Positions 43,747-56,637 of a stretch of 64,000 nt of DNA are shown in pieces. Origin of the DNA: Flectonema sp. DT1601 (lineage: Eukaryota > Euglenozoa > Diplonemea > Diplonemida > Diplonemidae); assembly GCA_964019425.1 (NCBI GenBank), contig OZ025816.1:930001-994000 (forward strand). The letters are read 5' to 3'. The notes under the pieces are model-generated. The model saw only the letters and a list, made by a program, of their open reading frames with translations, was not told the DNA's origin and ran no database searches. A program made the position numbers and the translations under genes. Each line of letters opens with the position of its first letter. Within the stretch, counting starts at the first letter, position 1.

Positions 43747-44220
43747 CCAGGACCCTGTGATTCTCGGGAAAGACTGCGTTTTCCAATCCACTTTTCTGCG
43801 TACGTTTTTTTTCTTACACACATATTAGCCTTTCTTCGAACTGGTTGAAACCATGAAGGGGGAGGAAAAGAAAATAAATTATGGTGAGAATACCTCTAAA
43901 CTATACAAGTTGATACATCGTTTGTGTTGAGAATGAAAAGCTTTTTTTACGTCACGTCACTAGGCTCTCTTTCGATAAAATGTGACTTGTTACTATTGAG
44001 TCCTTGCACTTTAAAGTAATGTAAATATTGCTTCGCCAACTTCGAAAGTAAATCTGTTGTATTTTGTGTTTTGATGTTGGGATAGGACATTTTTATTTTC
44101 AAATCGACTGTCTCACATAATGCAGAAGAGCGGTTTGCTTACGGTATAATGTATAAATTAGGCTCTTTTTTTATTGCAATCCCATGCAATTTGCTCTCAT
44201 ATTTTACGTAAATAATTTCC

Positions 44221-44256
44221 CCCCTCTCTCTCTCTTCTCTTCTCCTCTCTCGCTCC

Positions 44257-44288
<32 letters not shown>

Positions 44289-44290
44289 TT
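44221..44290. repeat. CT-rich low-complexity tract
   Basis: About 70 nt of almost pure C and T with long perfect CT-dinucleotide runs (44263-44287). A simple repeat; on the other strand it is a GA tract. Confidence 0.85.
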
Positions 44291-46200
44291 CTATTTCCTT
44301 CCCTTTCACACATTCACTCGGGAAATAGTTTGATTGGGTTTGATGCTTCTACCACCTTAAGACAAATGGTTTTCATTTATATATCATTAGAGCTTATCAT
44401 ATGGATTCTTTAGTAATTTAGTACCAGACAAGTTTTTTATTTTTTTTGCCGTTAGCTTTTTTTCCTTTTTTTTGTTTGTTTACAACAAGCGAGTGGTGTT
44501 TATTAGGAGACTGATGGCAGTGACAGTTCCTCTGATGTATTAAAACCGTTCCGTTGGCTTTAAACTTCAGACGGATATTTTTACTTACGAAACTAGTTTG
44601 AAGAATTAGTTTTCAGAGTGAAGTAGAATTGTGGTCTTTCTGCTGGTTGCAGATTCCCCCGCTCACATGGTCACTCAGTGAAGTAGCCGAGTCGTGTTTT
44701 TGTTTCTTCTGTTTGACACAAGGAGTAGTGTTTACAATTATTTATTAAGAACGTTATCAGTAATAAACGTTTAATGCTTCCAATCTCCTCAGAGCAATGT
44801 TTTTTTTTTGTAGTTCTAATACCCGAGAAACCAACAACCAGGTGGGGAGAGAACATGAAAATAAGAAACATGTGAGGATTGTGGTGTCATTTTTTTTCCT
44901 CTTCCCTTTTTTAATCTTTTTTCGAGTTAGTCGCCTGGATTCTCGGCAACGTACTTCTACTAATAATAATAACAACAACAACAGCAACAACTTGATTCTG
45001 TAGTTTTGATTGTGCTCGTGGTTAGTTTTTGAAAGCGGATATATTAAATTACTAATGCCAGTGTAATTGTTCTATCCCGTTTTAATTTTGATGATTTTTA
45101 TTTATTTATTATTAATTTTTTTATTTTATTTTATTTTTATTTTTTTTTTATTTTTTTTATTTTAGTTCGATAGTTTAATAAGCTAGGGGGAAAGCTGGAG
45201 ATTGGTATTTATTAATCTTCAGTCGATGCTACTTCAACAATCCATGCGAAATCTTCGGATATGGCTACGGATTGGGTCCTCTGTTACTGTGAGTTACCTA
45301 GCACTCATAATATACAGTAACGTTGGATTAAATAACTAACTAACTAACTAATGCCATAAACGAATTATTTCTGTGTACATTTCATCACTCGCGGAGTAGA
45401 AAGTTTCCGATAATTACATTCCGTACACAAGGCCGATGACTGGCAATCGAAATTATCACAAAAGTGTGAAGTTAAGCGCCAAATCTAAAACAGCAGTAAA
45501 ACTAAGCTTTTCTGTTTTTGGTTTAAAATGGCTGTAGTGGTGTAGTTATTGACCTGTAATAATCCGAGTGATAATAACCTCAGAGAGGGTGATAATGACC
45601 TCAGTGTAGTTATGTGCAGGGCAATGGAAGAAATCAGCAGTTCTCGTGATGAAATGTGCACAGTCCTAATTCTAATTTATGGCATTAAATATAAAATTGG
45701 GCGGTAAGTTGACATAATGTCTAACTCTAAACTCATTATTATCATCGGGTTGTAACACTTCACTAGCGATTTCTATTCGAGATTGCGTTCAATTCTTGTT
45801 GACCTGCTGTGTTATAAGCGATAACTTCTTCTGAGTAGAAGAAGAAGAAAAAGATGTTTAGTTGTTGATTGCCAAACTAATTTTTTTTTTTTTTTTTTTT
45901 TTTAATTTGTTTCTTTGTTCTCAGCCCCTCTTTGACTATATAATCGCACCGAGTACTTCATATTTGAATATGATTACATAGTCAAATTTTCCCGAGATTA
46001 TTCTTTTCTTTTTCCTCCGGTATTTTTAGGTTATTTTTCTTCATTTAAATTCGTAGAGATGGTCTCTTCAATAATTTCTTTTATGCGCGAATTTAAGAAC
46101 CATTTATGACGGTAGATTGAGGGTCATTAAAACAAACGTACTTTTGCGAAATAAAAAAGCTCACAAATAATTGACCATTCTTAGTAAAGCACTATTGCTT

Positions 46201-46337
46201 CTCAAAAACCTGCTTTTTGAGCAATTTTTTGTATCGATATCCTAATGTCTTTCCGTACGCGTTCTTTTTTTTTTATCTTGCAAATCTTCTTGCGATGTCC
46301 TGCCAAGAAGATAATGCTATGAACCTTTAAAAAGGTT
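46201..46337. other. Second hairpin cluster with Sm-like site
   Basis: CTCAAAAA/TTTTTGAG (46201-46208 with 46214-46221) is followed at once by CAATTTTTTG (46222-46231), which resembles a snRNA Sm site. Then come ATCTTCTTG/CAAGAAGAT (46284-46292 with 46304-46312) and AACCTTT/AAAGGTT with a 2-nt loop (46322-46337). I could not match the flanks to U1, U2, U4 or U5 core sequences. Confidence 0.35.
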
Positions 46338-47676
46338 AGCTCACCGTCTTTCGTGCACTTTGGCGAGTTTAAAAATTCTTTTTTGAGATTAGCTATTTAA
46401 CTAACTCACTTGGCTCCTCCTCCCTCCCTCAATAGTCCTTCACATCACACTGCTTCCATATCTAAGTCCGTTAAGACTTAAAACCGAATCTCAATAGAGA
46501 TTGGTAGTTAGTTCGTGTTGCCTAATTATTGTGTAAAGCCTTTAGTAAGTCCCTTACAGTATGAGTGCTTGAGATTATTGGTGAACGACCCAGGTCATGC
46601 TCCGGGTTTCTTTTTTTTTTTATTTTATTTTTTTTTAATATATATTTTCTTTCGTTTAGTCACGCGTGATTATTTCGTGAACAAAAGGTTTTTTTATGTG
46701 AATAAAAAAAAGAAAATTCATTTATTACCTAAACCTCTACCCCCCCCGCCCTACCAATTCCCTGATCATTTCTTTTCTTGGTACTAATACAAGAACTAAC
46801 CAACACTTTATGGTGCTTATTAGATAGCCTCTCGTACTTCCTAATTCCTTGATAGTTACAAAACTACCAGGAGGAACTCAATTATTATGTCAAATGGAAC
46901 CTTTAACGGAGGTTAGTTTCTTATCTGACGACCAATGACTACTTGCGAAGAAAGAATTCATTTTCAGTACAATGTAACTTTTGAATAACATAAATGCGTG
47001 CAGAACCTTTAATTTCCGAAAAGCTTCTTCTTGTGAAAAAGAAAATAATTGCCAGCGCAATGTTAGTTGCCACAAGAAGTCTTTAACTTTCCTATAAACA
47101 GCTGCAAAAAAAAGCTGGCAAACTGAAAGAATTGTTCGAAATTCCAATTTTTTTTAATTCCAAATTTTTTTTATTCCTCAGTCTTCTTTTATCTTGTTTA
47201 GTACTTTTGGTACTGCAATACTTTCCTTGAACGTTATAGTCATACATGCCAGCCATTCAGAAAGCAGGCCTGTGAAGCCAAACAGCTTCATCAGGTACTG
47301 TTTTCGGGGCGTTCAAACATTTCAATATTTTAATAGTCATCACTTTACGTGATGATTATTGCAAACAATCTAAAAACCCTTACAAGGCAGACGTTTTTGT
47401 GTCGCTTCCTTGGCGTGTATTGAACATGTGAACATGTCGTGCTGCGAGTAATAAGCTATCGGTTCGTTAAACTACTTTTAATTGTATAATGCCGTGAGAA
47501 TATCTTATTCTGGTCTGATATTAAATTAGATAGATGGCCGTATTGCTGTTTCTTCGATCGACGATTTTTAACCAGTCACTTTCTACTTTTCTTCCCCTTT
47601 GATGTCACAATTTACTTCATACAGGTGAATATCGTAAGGGGTTGTATATGCTGTACGGGTTTTTACAAAAAAATAA

Positions 47677-49129
<1,453 letters not shown>

Positions 49130-49457
49130 GTCATTTAGGAATATCTCACCCTATGTAGCTGACAATATCAATACCACATCCCTACCTCTGTACCCTCTCC
49201 TTTGTTCGGAAATTTTCTGTTTACGACCGGAAACTTCTTTTTTTATTCTTTTAAAACGGGTTTTTTTTTTTTTTTTTTTGTTTTGTTAGATTCCCAACAG
49301 ACGGCTACTGTGCAGCGCAAACCGATCGTTTTCTTAATGCGTGCGCAGCCATTCTCGGGATTTACAGAGTCTTTGCGTATTTATCTTCGGGTTGTACTTC
49401 CTGATGTTAATATTCTTCTTCAACAGCGGTGGGGTTGGGCAGAACCCAACCACTCAG
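49130..49457. other. Intergenic region, tubulin to CDK
   Basis: T19 at 49261-49279. A strong pyrimidine-rich acceptor (ATTCTTCTTCAACAG, last base 49426) lies 31 nt before the CDK start; a second CAG touches the ATG. Confidence 0.5.
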
Positions 49458-50750
49458 ATGTCAGCAGCAAAGTACACGAAGCTTGATAAGGTTGGTGAGG
49501 GAACATATGGAGTGGTGTACAAAGCAAAGGACAGACAGGTATGGATTACTACTTTATATATTTCAAATAATCACATCGTAAGGTAGGATTATTGACATGA
49601 TGCAGGGTTTCTATACATTCATACACTGTGTTCACACGTAGATCAAATACTAAACAAACAGACTGGTGAGTTAGTCGCTCTAAAGAGAATGCGACTGGAA
49701 GTGGAGGACGAGGGCATTCCTTGCTCTGCGCTGCGTGAAATCTTGTTACTGAAGGAACTCCGGCACCAGAACATTGTCCGACTTTTTGATGTCGCAAATA
49801 GCGAAAAGAAGTTGACGTTAGTGTTTGAATTTTTAGAAAAGGATTTGAAGATGTATCTTGACGCTCACAAGGTTTGTATTTAATATTAATTACTCTCACT
49901 TATTACTTTATTAGTAGTACAAGAGTATTTATTTGTATAAGAACATCGTGAGACTATGTAACACACAACACACAGGGAGATATTCCAGCTAAGGAAGTCC
50001 ATTGGTTTATGAAACAACTGCTTTGGTCAATTGAGTATTGTCACAGCCGCTCCGTCCTCCATCGTGACTTGAAACCTCAAAATCTGCTTATCGGTGCTGA
50101 CAAAACGTTGAAACTCGCTGATTTCGGTCTTGGTCGTTCATTCGGAATCCCCGTTAAGAAGTACACTCATGAAGTAGTTACCCTTTGGTACCGATCACCT
50201 GATGTGTTATTGGGTTCTATTAATTACGGTACTGGTGTTGATATGTGGTCTGTTGGTTGCATATTCTCAGAATTAGCATCCGGGAAAGCCCTACTCTCGG
50301 GCAAGGCAGAACATGATACGCTGCTCGCAATATTTAAACTAATTGGAACCCCGTCACGTGAAATGTGGCCTGGCATGCACTCATTCCCAAAGTCTAGTGC
50401 CATGCTGCGGCATGAAGACTTCCAAAAGGCTTACCCAAGTGAGGTATGTGTGTTTCCCGTGAGAGTATTCCATGTTGTTCTGTACGTTACTATGTGTGGT
50501 ATCTATTCGATTTCATTTTAATAAAAAACTCACTCAGGCGAAAACTATCCTTCAGAAGGAATGCTACGCGCAGAAGTTGGGACCAGCGGGATGCGATCTT
50601 CTTTTGCAGTTATTGGTATGTGTTGTTTATATTAATATCGAAATCAGTCTACCCAGTAACGTAAAATACTCAAATTACCTACAGCAAGCCGACCCTGCCA
50701 GACGGTTGTCAGCAACTGCGTCGCTCGCACATAAGTATTTTCCGCAGTAG
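49458..50750 (+). CDS. Cyclin-dependent kinase, CDK1/CDK5 type
   Basis: Five exons (49458-49538, 49662-49871, 49976-50443, 50538-50615, 50685-50750) give 300 residues, the usual CDK length; all four introns (123, 104, 94, 69 nt) are phase 0. The Gly loop [11 protein letters not shown] keeps the Thr-Tyr pair that Wee1-type kinases phosphorylate. The cyclin-binding helix reads PCSALRE, close to the PSSALRE of CDK5 and distinct from [17 protein letters not shown] and ADFGLG are intact, with Gly where CDKs usually have Ala in DFGLAR. The activation segment [17 protein letters not shown] contains a Thr at the activating position. It probably controls the cell cycle or cell shape by binding a cyclin. 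It is the most intron-rich gene here per codon. Confidence 0.92.
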
Positions 50751-52510
50751 GGAGTATGACTGTCTGCTCTCTTGTAATATTTGATCATATATTTTGGACT
50801 GTTGCTACTGAGCAACTACTGCTCGATAATTCTAATTTCATTAATTGAAGAGATGATTACACTCTCATCGATGTGGATGTGGAATAATAATTCAAAGTCG
50901 TATCTTAACAAGAACTCAATTAGATCAGCGAATGATATTTCTTTTCGTATTCGGCTTCCTGTCGCATGCGGCAAGAAGCTTTTGTTCTCGACTGAAGCTA
51001 TTTTGATCTACACTCCCCTGTGTGGATGTTCATAATGTCTGACAGTTTTATTTGTTGAGTGAAGTTTGTTAGGAATTTGAATTCAATCTGCGACTGGTGT
51101 CCAGTTCCACAGAAGATCATATCCCCCTCGTTAATTAGTATCAAAGTATCGACTAAGACTTCGTAGGTGTCTTTATTTAAGTGTCCATACTCTCCTTACT
51201 TATCAGTCGAGCTGTTGATAGTTTTTCTCTTTATTTTCAGTCTTTTCACTTCACTTGGCGCAATACGTTTTCCACAAAAAGTAAGAAAGTTAGTTTTTCG
51301 GTATTTTATCTGTTTTATGAGTAAATCAGAGTAAGTTGTTAAGGAATTTTTATTTATCTTGCACTACACAATTTGTATTAATAATCGAGTACGGATTGCT
51401 ACTCGTAGCACTGCTCATTTACTAGTTTACAAAAAAGTGATCTTGTCCTGCTGCAAGCGGTGAGGTTCTCTTTTTTTCTGGATTGTTGCTTCGCAATCCA
51501 GACAAATAATTTGGTGAAAACACTCTCTTTTTCCGTATATGAAACAGATAGCTAAATTTGTGAGGCTCTTTTTTTGTTCTTGCAGGTGAATAGTGAAAAC
51601 ATAACAATAGCTATTGCTGTACACAATTTAATCTACCCCCCACCCACCCCAATGCGAGCTACAGTGTCAACCACAAAGAAATAAAAGGTTTCCTCGGTTA
51701 GTTTATATACGACGATGGTCCCAACGTTCTCTCCCGCTCTCGCTCTCTCTTTTCTCCGTTTCCATTTTTTTTTTTTTTTTTAAAATATTTCTTTTCTTTT
51801 GTTTCGGAGTCAGCGAGTACGCGCCAATTGGAGTAACGAGGTAGCCTCACTGAGAGAACTGTATCCATTTTGTCTTATATAAGACTGCGCGAATAGAAAA
51901 ACAGAAATTACTTACCTCTGTGGAAATAAGAACCCTTTTAGTTTTCAGTTACTAATAGCGGAGATATTTGTGTTTTATGAAATAATATTTTAAGAGACGG
52001 CGCATTAAATGACTCCAATTTCGAAGGCTTGATTACAGATCTTGCAACACATTATTGAGTGGAGCAATAGAATTCAGATTTGAAGTAGGAAATATAAGAA
52101 CCCTGGGGGGGGAGGAGGGGGAGGTGGAATTAAGGAAACAAGAAAAAAAACAAAAAAAAAAAAAACAAGATGAAATAAAGTAAATAAATAATAGTTTTTG
52201 GAAGGGGAAAAGGAGAATGAAAAAAAAAAAAAAAAAAAAAAAAGATTTAAAAAAAAAACAAAAAAAAAAAAAAAAAAAGGAGAAATAATTTTTAACAACC
52301 TCTCGGGGTCGCCTTACTCCCCGCCCGCTGTAATTATAATTCTTCCTCGGAATGCGAATAAAATATTTCAACATAAAGTGAAGTCATATTTATCGTTTGC
52401 AGAACACATCATTCCTAAAATGAAATATTGATAATAAATTATTCGATTTGACACATCGTCGAGTTGTGGGTTATGTCACTACCTTCAGGCACTTAGAACT
52501 ACTCCACAAT
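50751..52510. other. Intergenic region, 1.8 kb, low complexity near its end
   Basis: No supported gene. T17 at 51765-51781, C-rich tracts near 51637-51650, G-rich 52103-52122, and A-rich runs at 52220-52243 and 52261-52278. An acceptor (TCACTACCTTCAG, last base 52488) lies 22 nt before the next ATG. Confidence 0.5.
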
Positions 52511-53365
52511 ATGTCTGACTGGAAGGGTTTGCTTCTCAGCGCTGCAGCGGGTGCAGGATTCGTGGGTGTGATGTACATTCCAAAGGCAGCGAGGGATGAT
52601 AGCTACGTAAGAGATCACAAGGATAATATTAAGAAACGATTACTGGGCGCAGGTGCAATTTCTGCGGCGTCGTGCGCTGCAGCAGCTTTACTACAGGGAG
52701 AGGAAAGCATAGCAACCAGATTGGGAGTCGGGAATTCAATTCAAATGCAACTGCTAGCAACCGGTGCTGCGGCGTTATCGACGACGATGTTGTTTCTGGG
52801 AGTTGCCTACGAACGACATTTAAATGATACGATCAAACCTGATGAGGTCTCACTGACGGGTGTCGTTCTTCCGAAAACACACGAAGACTACCAAACCCTC
52901 CGAAACTACTTTGCGGCACCACTTACTGAGGAAGTTGTTTTTAGAGTTTGCATCAGTTATTTTATGAAGAACTCTGAGTGGTCATTATCTATTAATATGT
53001 CTACTGGGATATCACTCTTTGCTACTGCTCATATTCATCATCTCTACTTTTATGTTCGTTCTTGTCAGATGAGTATGAAGGAATCGATTCCTGTAATCTT
53101 TTCTAATTTTGTGATTCACTCGATCTTCGGTCTGATGTCTGCAGCTATTTATGTTCGCACTGGTTCTCTATTCGCATCAACGATATCTCATGCGATGTGT
53201 AACTATCTGCATGCTCCCGGGTTTCATTTCTTGGACAGAGATCTTCCTTTTGATTTGCGTCTTAAAATATTAATCAGTTACTTGTTGGGTGTTGGAATGT
53301 TTATCGGAAGTTACACAACTTTGTTCAACCCGTCAGTTTACAATTCAATTTTTATAAAAAATTGA
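52511..53365 (+). CDS. RCE1: CAAX prenyl protease 2 (RCE1)
   Basis: Single exon, 284 residues. Several hydrophobic segments make it an integral ER membrane protein. The CPBP/RCE1 motifs are all present: APLTEEVVFR with the catalytic Glu pair and Arg (about residues 136-145), FATAHIHH with the second His pair (about 175-182), and HAMCNYLHAPG (about 236-246) with the last His/Asn. RCE1 removes the last three residues of prenylated CAAX proteins such as Ras and Rho GTPases. The frame is open for 21 codons upstream, but the ATG at 52511 follows the leader-type acceptor and is the first Met. Confidence 0.88.
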   Translation: MSDWKGLLLSAAAGAGFVGVMYIPKAARDDSYVRDHKDNIKKRLLGAGAISAASCAAAALLQGEESIATRLGVGNSIQMQLLATGAAALSTTMLFLGVAYERHLNDTIKPDEVSLTGVVLPKTHEDYQTLRNYFAAPLTEEVVFRVCISYFMKNSEWSLSINMSTGISLFATAHIHHLYFYVRSCQMSMKESIPVIFSNFVIHSIFGLMSAAIYVRTGSLFASTISHAMCNYLHAPGFHFLDRDLPFDLRLKILISYLLGVGMFIGSYTTLFNPSVYNSIFIKN

Positions 53366-53760
53366 GTTAACCGAAAAATAGAATAAATTGAGTTCAAAAC
53401 TTACAACTGTTTTCGACTAATAAATTACACTAAACCAGTTGAGTTCCTTAAAGAAGTCGACATCAATTGATTGCCGGAGTTCTTTTCCTTTTCTATAATA
53501 GAGTCCCTTCAGAATCTGCGAGCTGCTGTGTGGTAGTAATCATCCAAAAACTTTATCCAAAATACATCCAAAAACGAGATTTGACGTCTTTGTTGATATT
53601 TTTCACTCGTGTTGTTATGATTGCTGTTTGGAGGTTTCCTTTTTTCGTTTTTTTTTTGTTTTATCCGATGCTGCAGTGTCAGCTACCGAATCCAGAATGT
53701 TTATTAATTACTTGAAGTGATTGTTTTTAATTATATTGTTCTCCAGGTGTGTACAACAAC
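53366..53760. other. Intergenic region between RCE1 and the B-box gene
   Basis: No supported gene. It ends with TATTGTTCTCCAG (last base 53746), 14 nt before the next ATG. Confidence 0.5.
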
Positions 53761-56385
53761 ATGTCGGGGTTTGACTACTACACCGACCCGTTTGCAACAC
53801 AAGTTGGGAATCACATGGGTGCGAACATGCCCCGCGTGGTAGAAGTTCCAGCAGGGACAAGGTATCCTGATGAAGAAAGTGAAAAGTATCGAAAGAGAGC
53901 TGAAGAAATGGCTGGTAGAATGGGGAAGTTGGTAGACTTTTCAAAAGACGATTCTGATTCTGACGATGAAGAATGGGAGAATCATATAATTGACACACTC
54001 GGTAACATCAACAACTCCTCATCTCGGAGTGATTCTGATGATCGCTACGAGCAGTCTGTCGATGCTGCACTCGAACGTACTATCGCATCAGCTCAAAGTG
54101 TTGCTGACATTATAATCAGATCTCCGGATATTAATTCTGCTTATGATAATCATCGAAGAAAACTTCTTTTACAATACGAAGAAATGCTCCAACACAACTT
54201 ATCAGAAATGCCTCCAAATTACGCCGATAGTACAAACCTTCCTCTTCGTGAACGCGAAGCGCGTCGACAACTTCGAATTGCGTTTCATAGAGGAAATAGA
54301 GACCGAGTCATCGCACAAGCAGGGGAATTAATAGATAAATACCTACACAATGATACTTTAGTACTACGATGTGGTAAGATGGTTCGTATGGGTTATGAGT
54401 CTGCTGAAGCCCACACAACAAGAATTAGAATGAGTATTCAACAAAGTGTAATTCAAACAATAAAAGGCTACAGCAGCTTTAGAACTGAAACCTTCGAAGC
54501 TGCAACAGAAAGGTCGACAACTCCCGAGGAGGGTGGTGATCCTGTTTTATCATCAGCTGGAATTCCTGTTCCAATTTCTGGTGAAATAAGAAGCCCTGGT
54601 CGAGAGCAGCCAATCTCTAATACAAAGTGTCCGAAGATTAGTGAAATAATGAATGAAAGACATTCTAAACTACTTCAGCGACAGAAACAAATTATTGCGA
54701 CGATGGATCCTTACGAAGATCAAGAAACCAATGCAAAGAATGAAGCGAAGACTGATTGGGTTGGAGGTTACTTATTATCAAATAACTGCGATAACAGTGA
54801 CGTGAATAGACTTCATCATTGGATGGGGATTGCTAAGAATTTAATTGCTGGAACTCCTGCAGCAGTTCCAAGCACTGCTCCAGAAGCACCAGAACCTTCG
54901 ATATACACAGCTGAGAGTTCAGTTGTTCATCCTGTTGATCTTCCGATACTAACAAGAATAGCTCAAAGATGGATTGATGAGACTGGTTATATGTCGAAGA
55001 CTGCTGGGGCTCTGGTTGATGATTTCACTCAAGAGTTCCCTTTACGACCTTATCACATTCCACAAGCAACTACTGGAAGAGCTCAAGAATCTCTTTGGAG
55101 GGATCGGATCATTTTAGAAGTTGAAAACCTCGGTAAAGAAATTTGCTCAAACTTCGAAAAATGGCTTCAAAAACAAATAACGACGATACCTCACCACGAT
55201 GGTTTAGAAGCGATGCCGGTACTGCTACCTGGGCAGTCAAATATTCCCTGGGAGTGTCAATTTGACGAAATAAATAAAAATAAGAACACGCGAACTGAAC
55301 TTCGACAAATCTCCCCCAAGAGGACAGAACGCAGACCAGAACCACCTGAACAGCTAATAAGTCCAAAGAGAAAACGTGTTGGAGTTCCACAGCCGAGAAT
55401 AGAACAAATTAAATACTCAGTAGATGATGTTTGGGATCCGGGTCTTCATCCTTTTAGAAGAGCTCTGAGACCTGTTGGAGGAGGTCAAGTCTTTGAAGAC
55501 TTTTCTTTTGACGGACAGCTGTCACCACTCTCACCAGAGCGACTTCGTTCACCATCACCGTTTTATAAAATATCTTCAGATCCTCAATCATACCTTGATA
55601 AGGTATTACGAACTGCTATTACTGTTGTCCCGGCTCTTCATTTGTTAGTTGAAGTTCAAAAGAACATCAAAAAGTCAGAACAGGAGGCATCAATACTTCG
55701 TTCACCCCGTCACGTAAACAGACTACTTTGTGATCAGTGTGGACACGATGCTGTATTCATGTGCTTGGATTGTAATGGAAGCGGATTTTGTCCAAATTGT
55801 TGGACACTAATCCACTCGAGTGATGAAGCTCGTCATCATAGAAGGCTAACTGCTCCTTATGTTTGTTTTTTGTGCTCTTCTGCTGCTAGCGTGGAGTGTC
55901 GCAAGTGTAAGATAAAGACTTGTAAAAACTGTTGGGATGCTGCCCACACGGGAATGGATGAAAAAGAACATCAAAAGCAAACTCTCGACCAGGGGAACTA
56001 TTTAGTGAAGTCAGAACCTGTTCAGTTGTCTCCACAGCGAAACCGCGTCGGGTCAGATGTCACAAATATTTGGCTCGCCAAGAACCCGAATGCAGTAAAG
56101 CGTTTAAATCGCGCAAACAGCACCCGACCGACTTCGAATAACTCCGCAGCAATTGTCCCGACAGTTTCTAGAAGGATTCATTCACAGGAATCGAAGTTCA
56201 TTCCTCTTCCTGAACACGTTCAACGACTGCTGACTATTTATAAATCATCAAATCCGAGTAGTATTCCAAAGATATTCGAAGTTCTTAGAGCTCATCAGGG
56301 GAAGGAAGAGGAATTGTTCAAAGCTCTTGAAAACAGAACGACTGTAGCAGCAAGTTCGAAAGCAGACCCTCCAAAAACAGATTAA
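53761..56385 (+). CDS. Large protein with tandem B-box zinc fingers
   Basis: Single exon, 874 residues; the ATG at 53761 (MSGFDYYTD) is chosen over a GTG four codons upstream. The first 640 residues are polar with acidic and Ser/Pro-rich stretches and scattered helices; no domain is recognised. At about 657-740 two B-box-type zinc fingers follow each other: CDQCGHDAVFMCLDC...CPNCW...H...HH and CFLCSSAASVECRKC...CKNCW...H...H. Tandem B-boxes are known from TRIM proteins and plant BBX transcription factors, and usually mediate protein contacts. The C-terminus has a short helical region (QRLLTIY...IFEVLRAHQGKEEELFKALE). A second B-box protein in the window (26738) has a different architecture. 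Confidence 0.7.
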   Translation: MSGFDYYTDPFATQVGNHMGANMPRVVEVPAGTRYPDEESEKYRKRAEEMAGRMGKLVDFSKDDSDSDDEEWENHIIDTLGNINNSSSRSDSDDRYEQSVDAALERTIASAQSVADIIIRSPDINSAYDNHRRKLLLQYEEMLQHNLSEMPPNYADSTNLPLREREARRQLRIAFHRGNRDRVIAQAGELIDKYLHNDTLVLRCGKMVRMGYESAEAHTTRIRMSIQQSVIQTIKGYSSFRTETFEAATERSTTPEEGGDPVLSSAGIPVPISGEIRSPGREQPISNTKCPKISEIMNERHSKLLQRQKQIIATMDPYEDQETNAKNEAKTDWVGGYLLSNNCDNSDVNRLHHWMGIAKNLIAGTPAAVPSTAPEAPEPSIYTAESSVVHPVDLPILTRIAQRWIDETGYMSKTAGALVDDFTQEFPLRPYHIPQATTGRAQESLWRDRIILEVENLGKEICSNFEKWLQKQITTIPHHDGLEAMPVLLPGQSNIPWECQFDEINKNKNTRTELRQISPKRTERRPEPPEQLISPKRKRVGVPQPRIEQIKYSVDDVWDPGLHPFRRALRPVGGGQVFEDFSFDGQLSPLSPERLRSPSPFYKISSDPQSYLDKVLRTAITVVPALHLLVEVQKNIKKSEQEASILRSPRHVNRLLCDQCGHDAVFMCLDCNGSGFCPNCWTLIHSSDEARHHRRLTAPYVCFLCSSAASVECRKCKIKTCKNCWDAAHTGMDEKEHQKQTLDQGNYLVKSEPVQLSPQRNRVGSDVTNIWLAKNPNAVKRLNRANSTRPTSNNSAAIVPTVSRRIHSQESKFIPLPEHVQRLLTIYKSSNPSSIPKIFEVLRAHQGKEEELFKALENRTTVAASSKADPPKTD

Positions 56386-56637
56386 ATGACCTGCTGTTTG
56401 TATGACTTTTAGATTTCCTTATTCCGTTTCTTAAATAACATTTTAGAGTTCCTATAAAGGAACACACTTACCTGTTGTGTTTTATGAGTTGATGTTATTA
56501 TCGAACTACAATTGGATTTTGCTCCCCTCAGGACCACAGAATATGTAGTCTAAATGTGATTGCGGCTGACAGTATTGTGATTGAGATCTTATCATATTCA
56601 TTATCATTATCATTCATAGCAATAAAAGGATTAAAAA
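56386..56637. other. Short intergenic region
   Basis: AT-rich. A CCCCTCAG acceptor ends at 56531 but is followed by short upstream ATGs; a TAG at 56617-56619 after a CATTAT repeat is closer to the start (18 nt). Confidence 0.4.

Noticed and set aside
44961-44984. AAT/AAC repeat ending in CAG as a cis-intron acceptor
   Set aside because: It looks like the acceptors in coding genes, but no GTATGT donor or coding exon is found within a normal intron length on either side.
49341-49457. N-terminal extension of the CDK
   Set aside because: It would start in a non-ATG codon and includes the acceptor; the kinase begins normally with [15 protein letters not shown].
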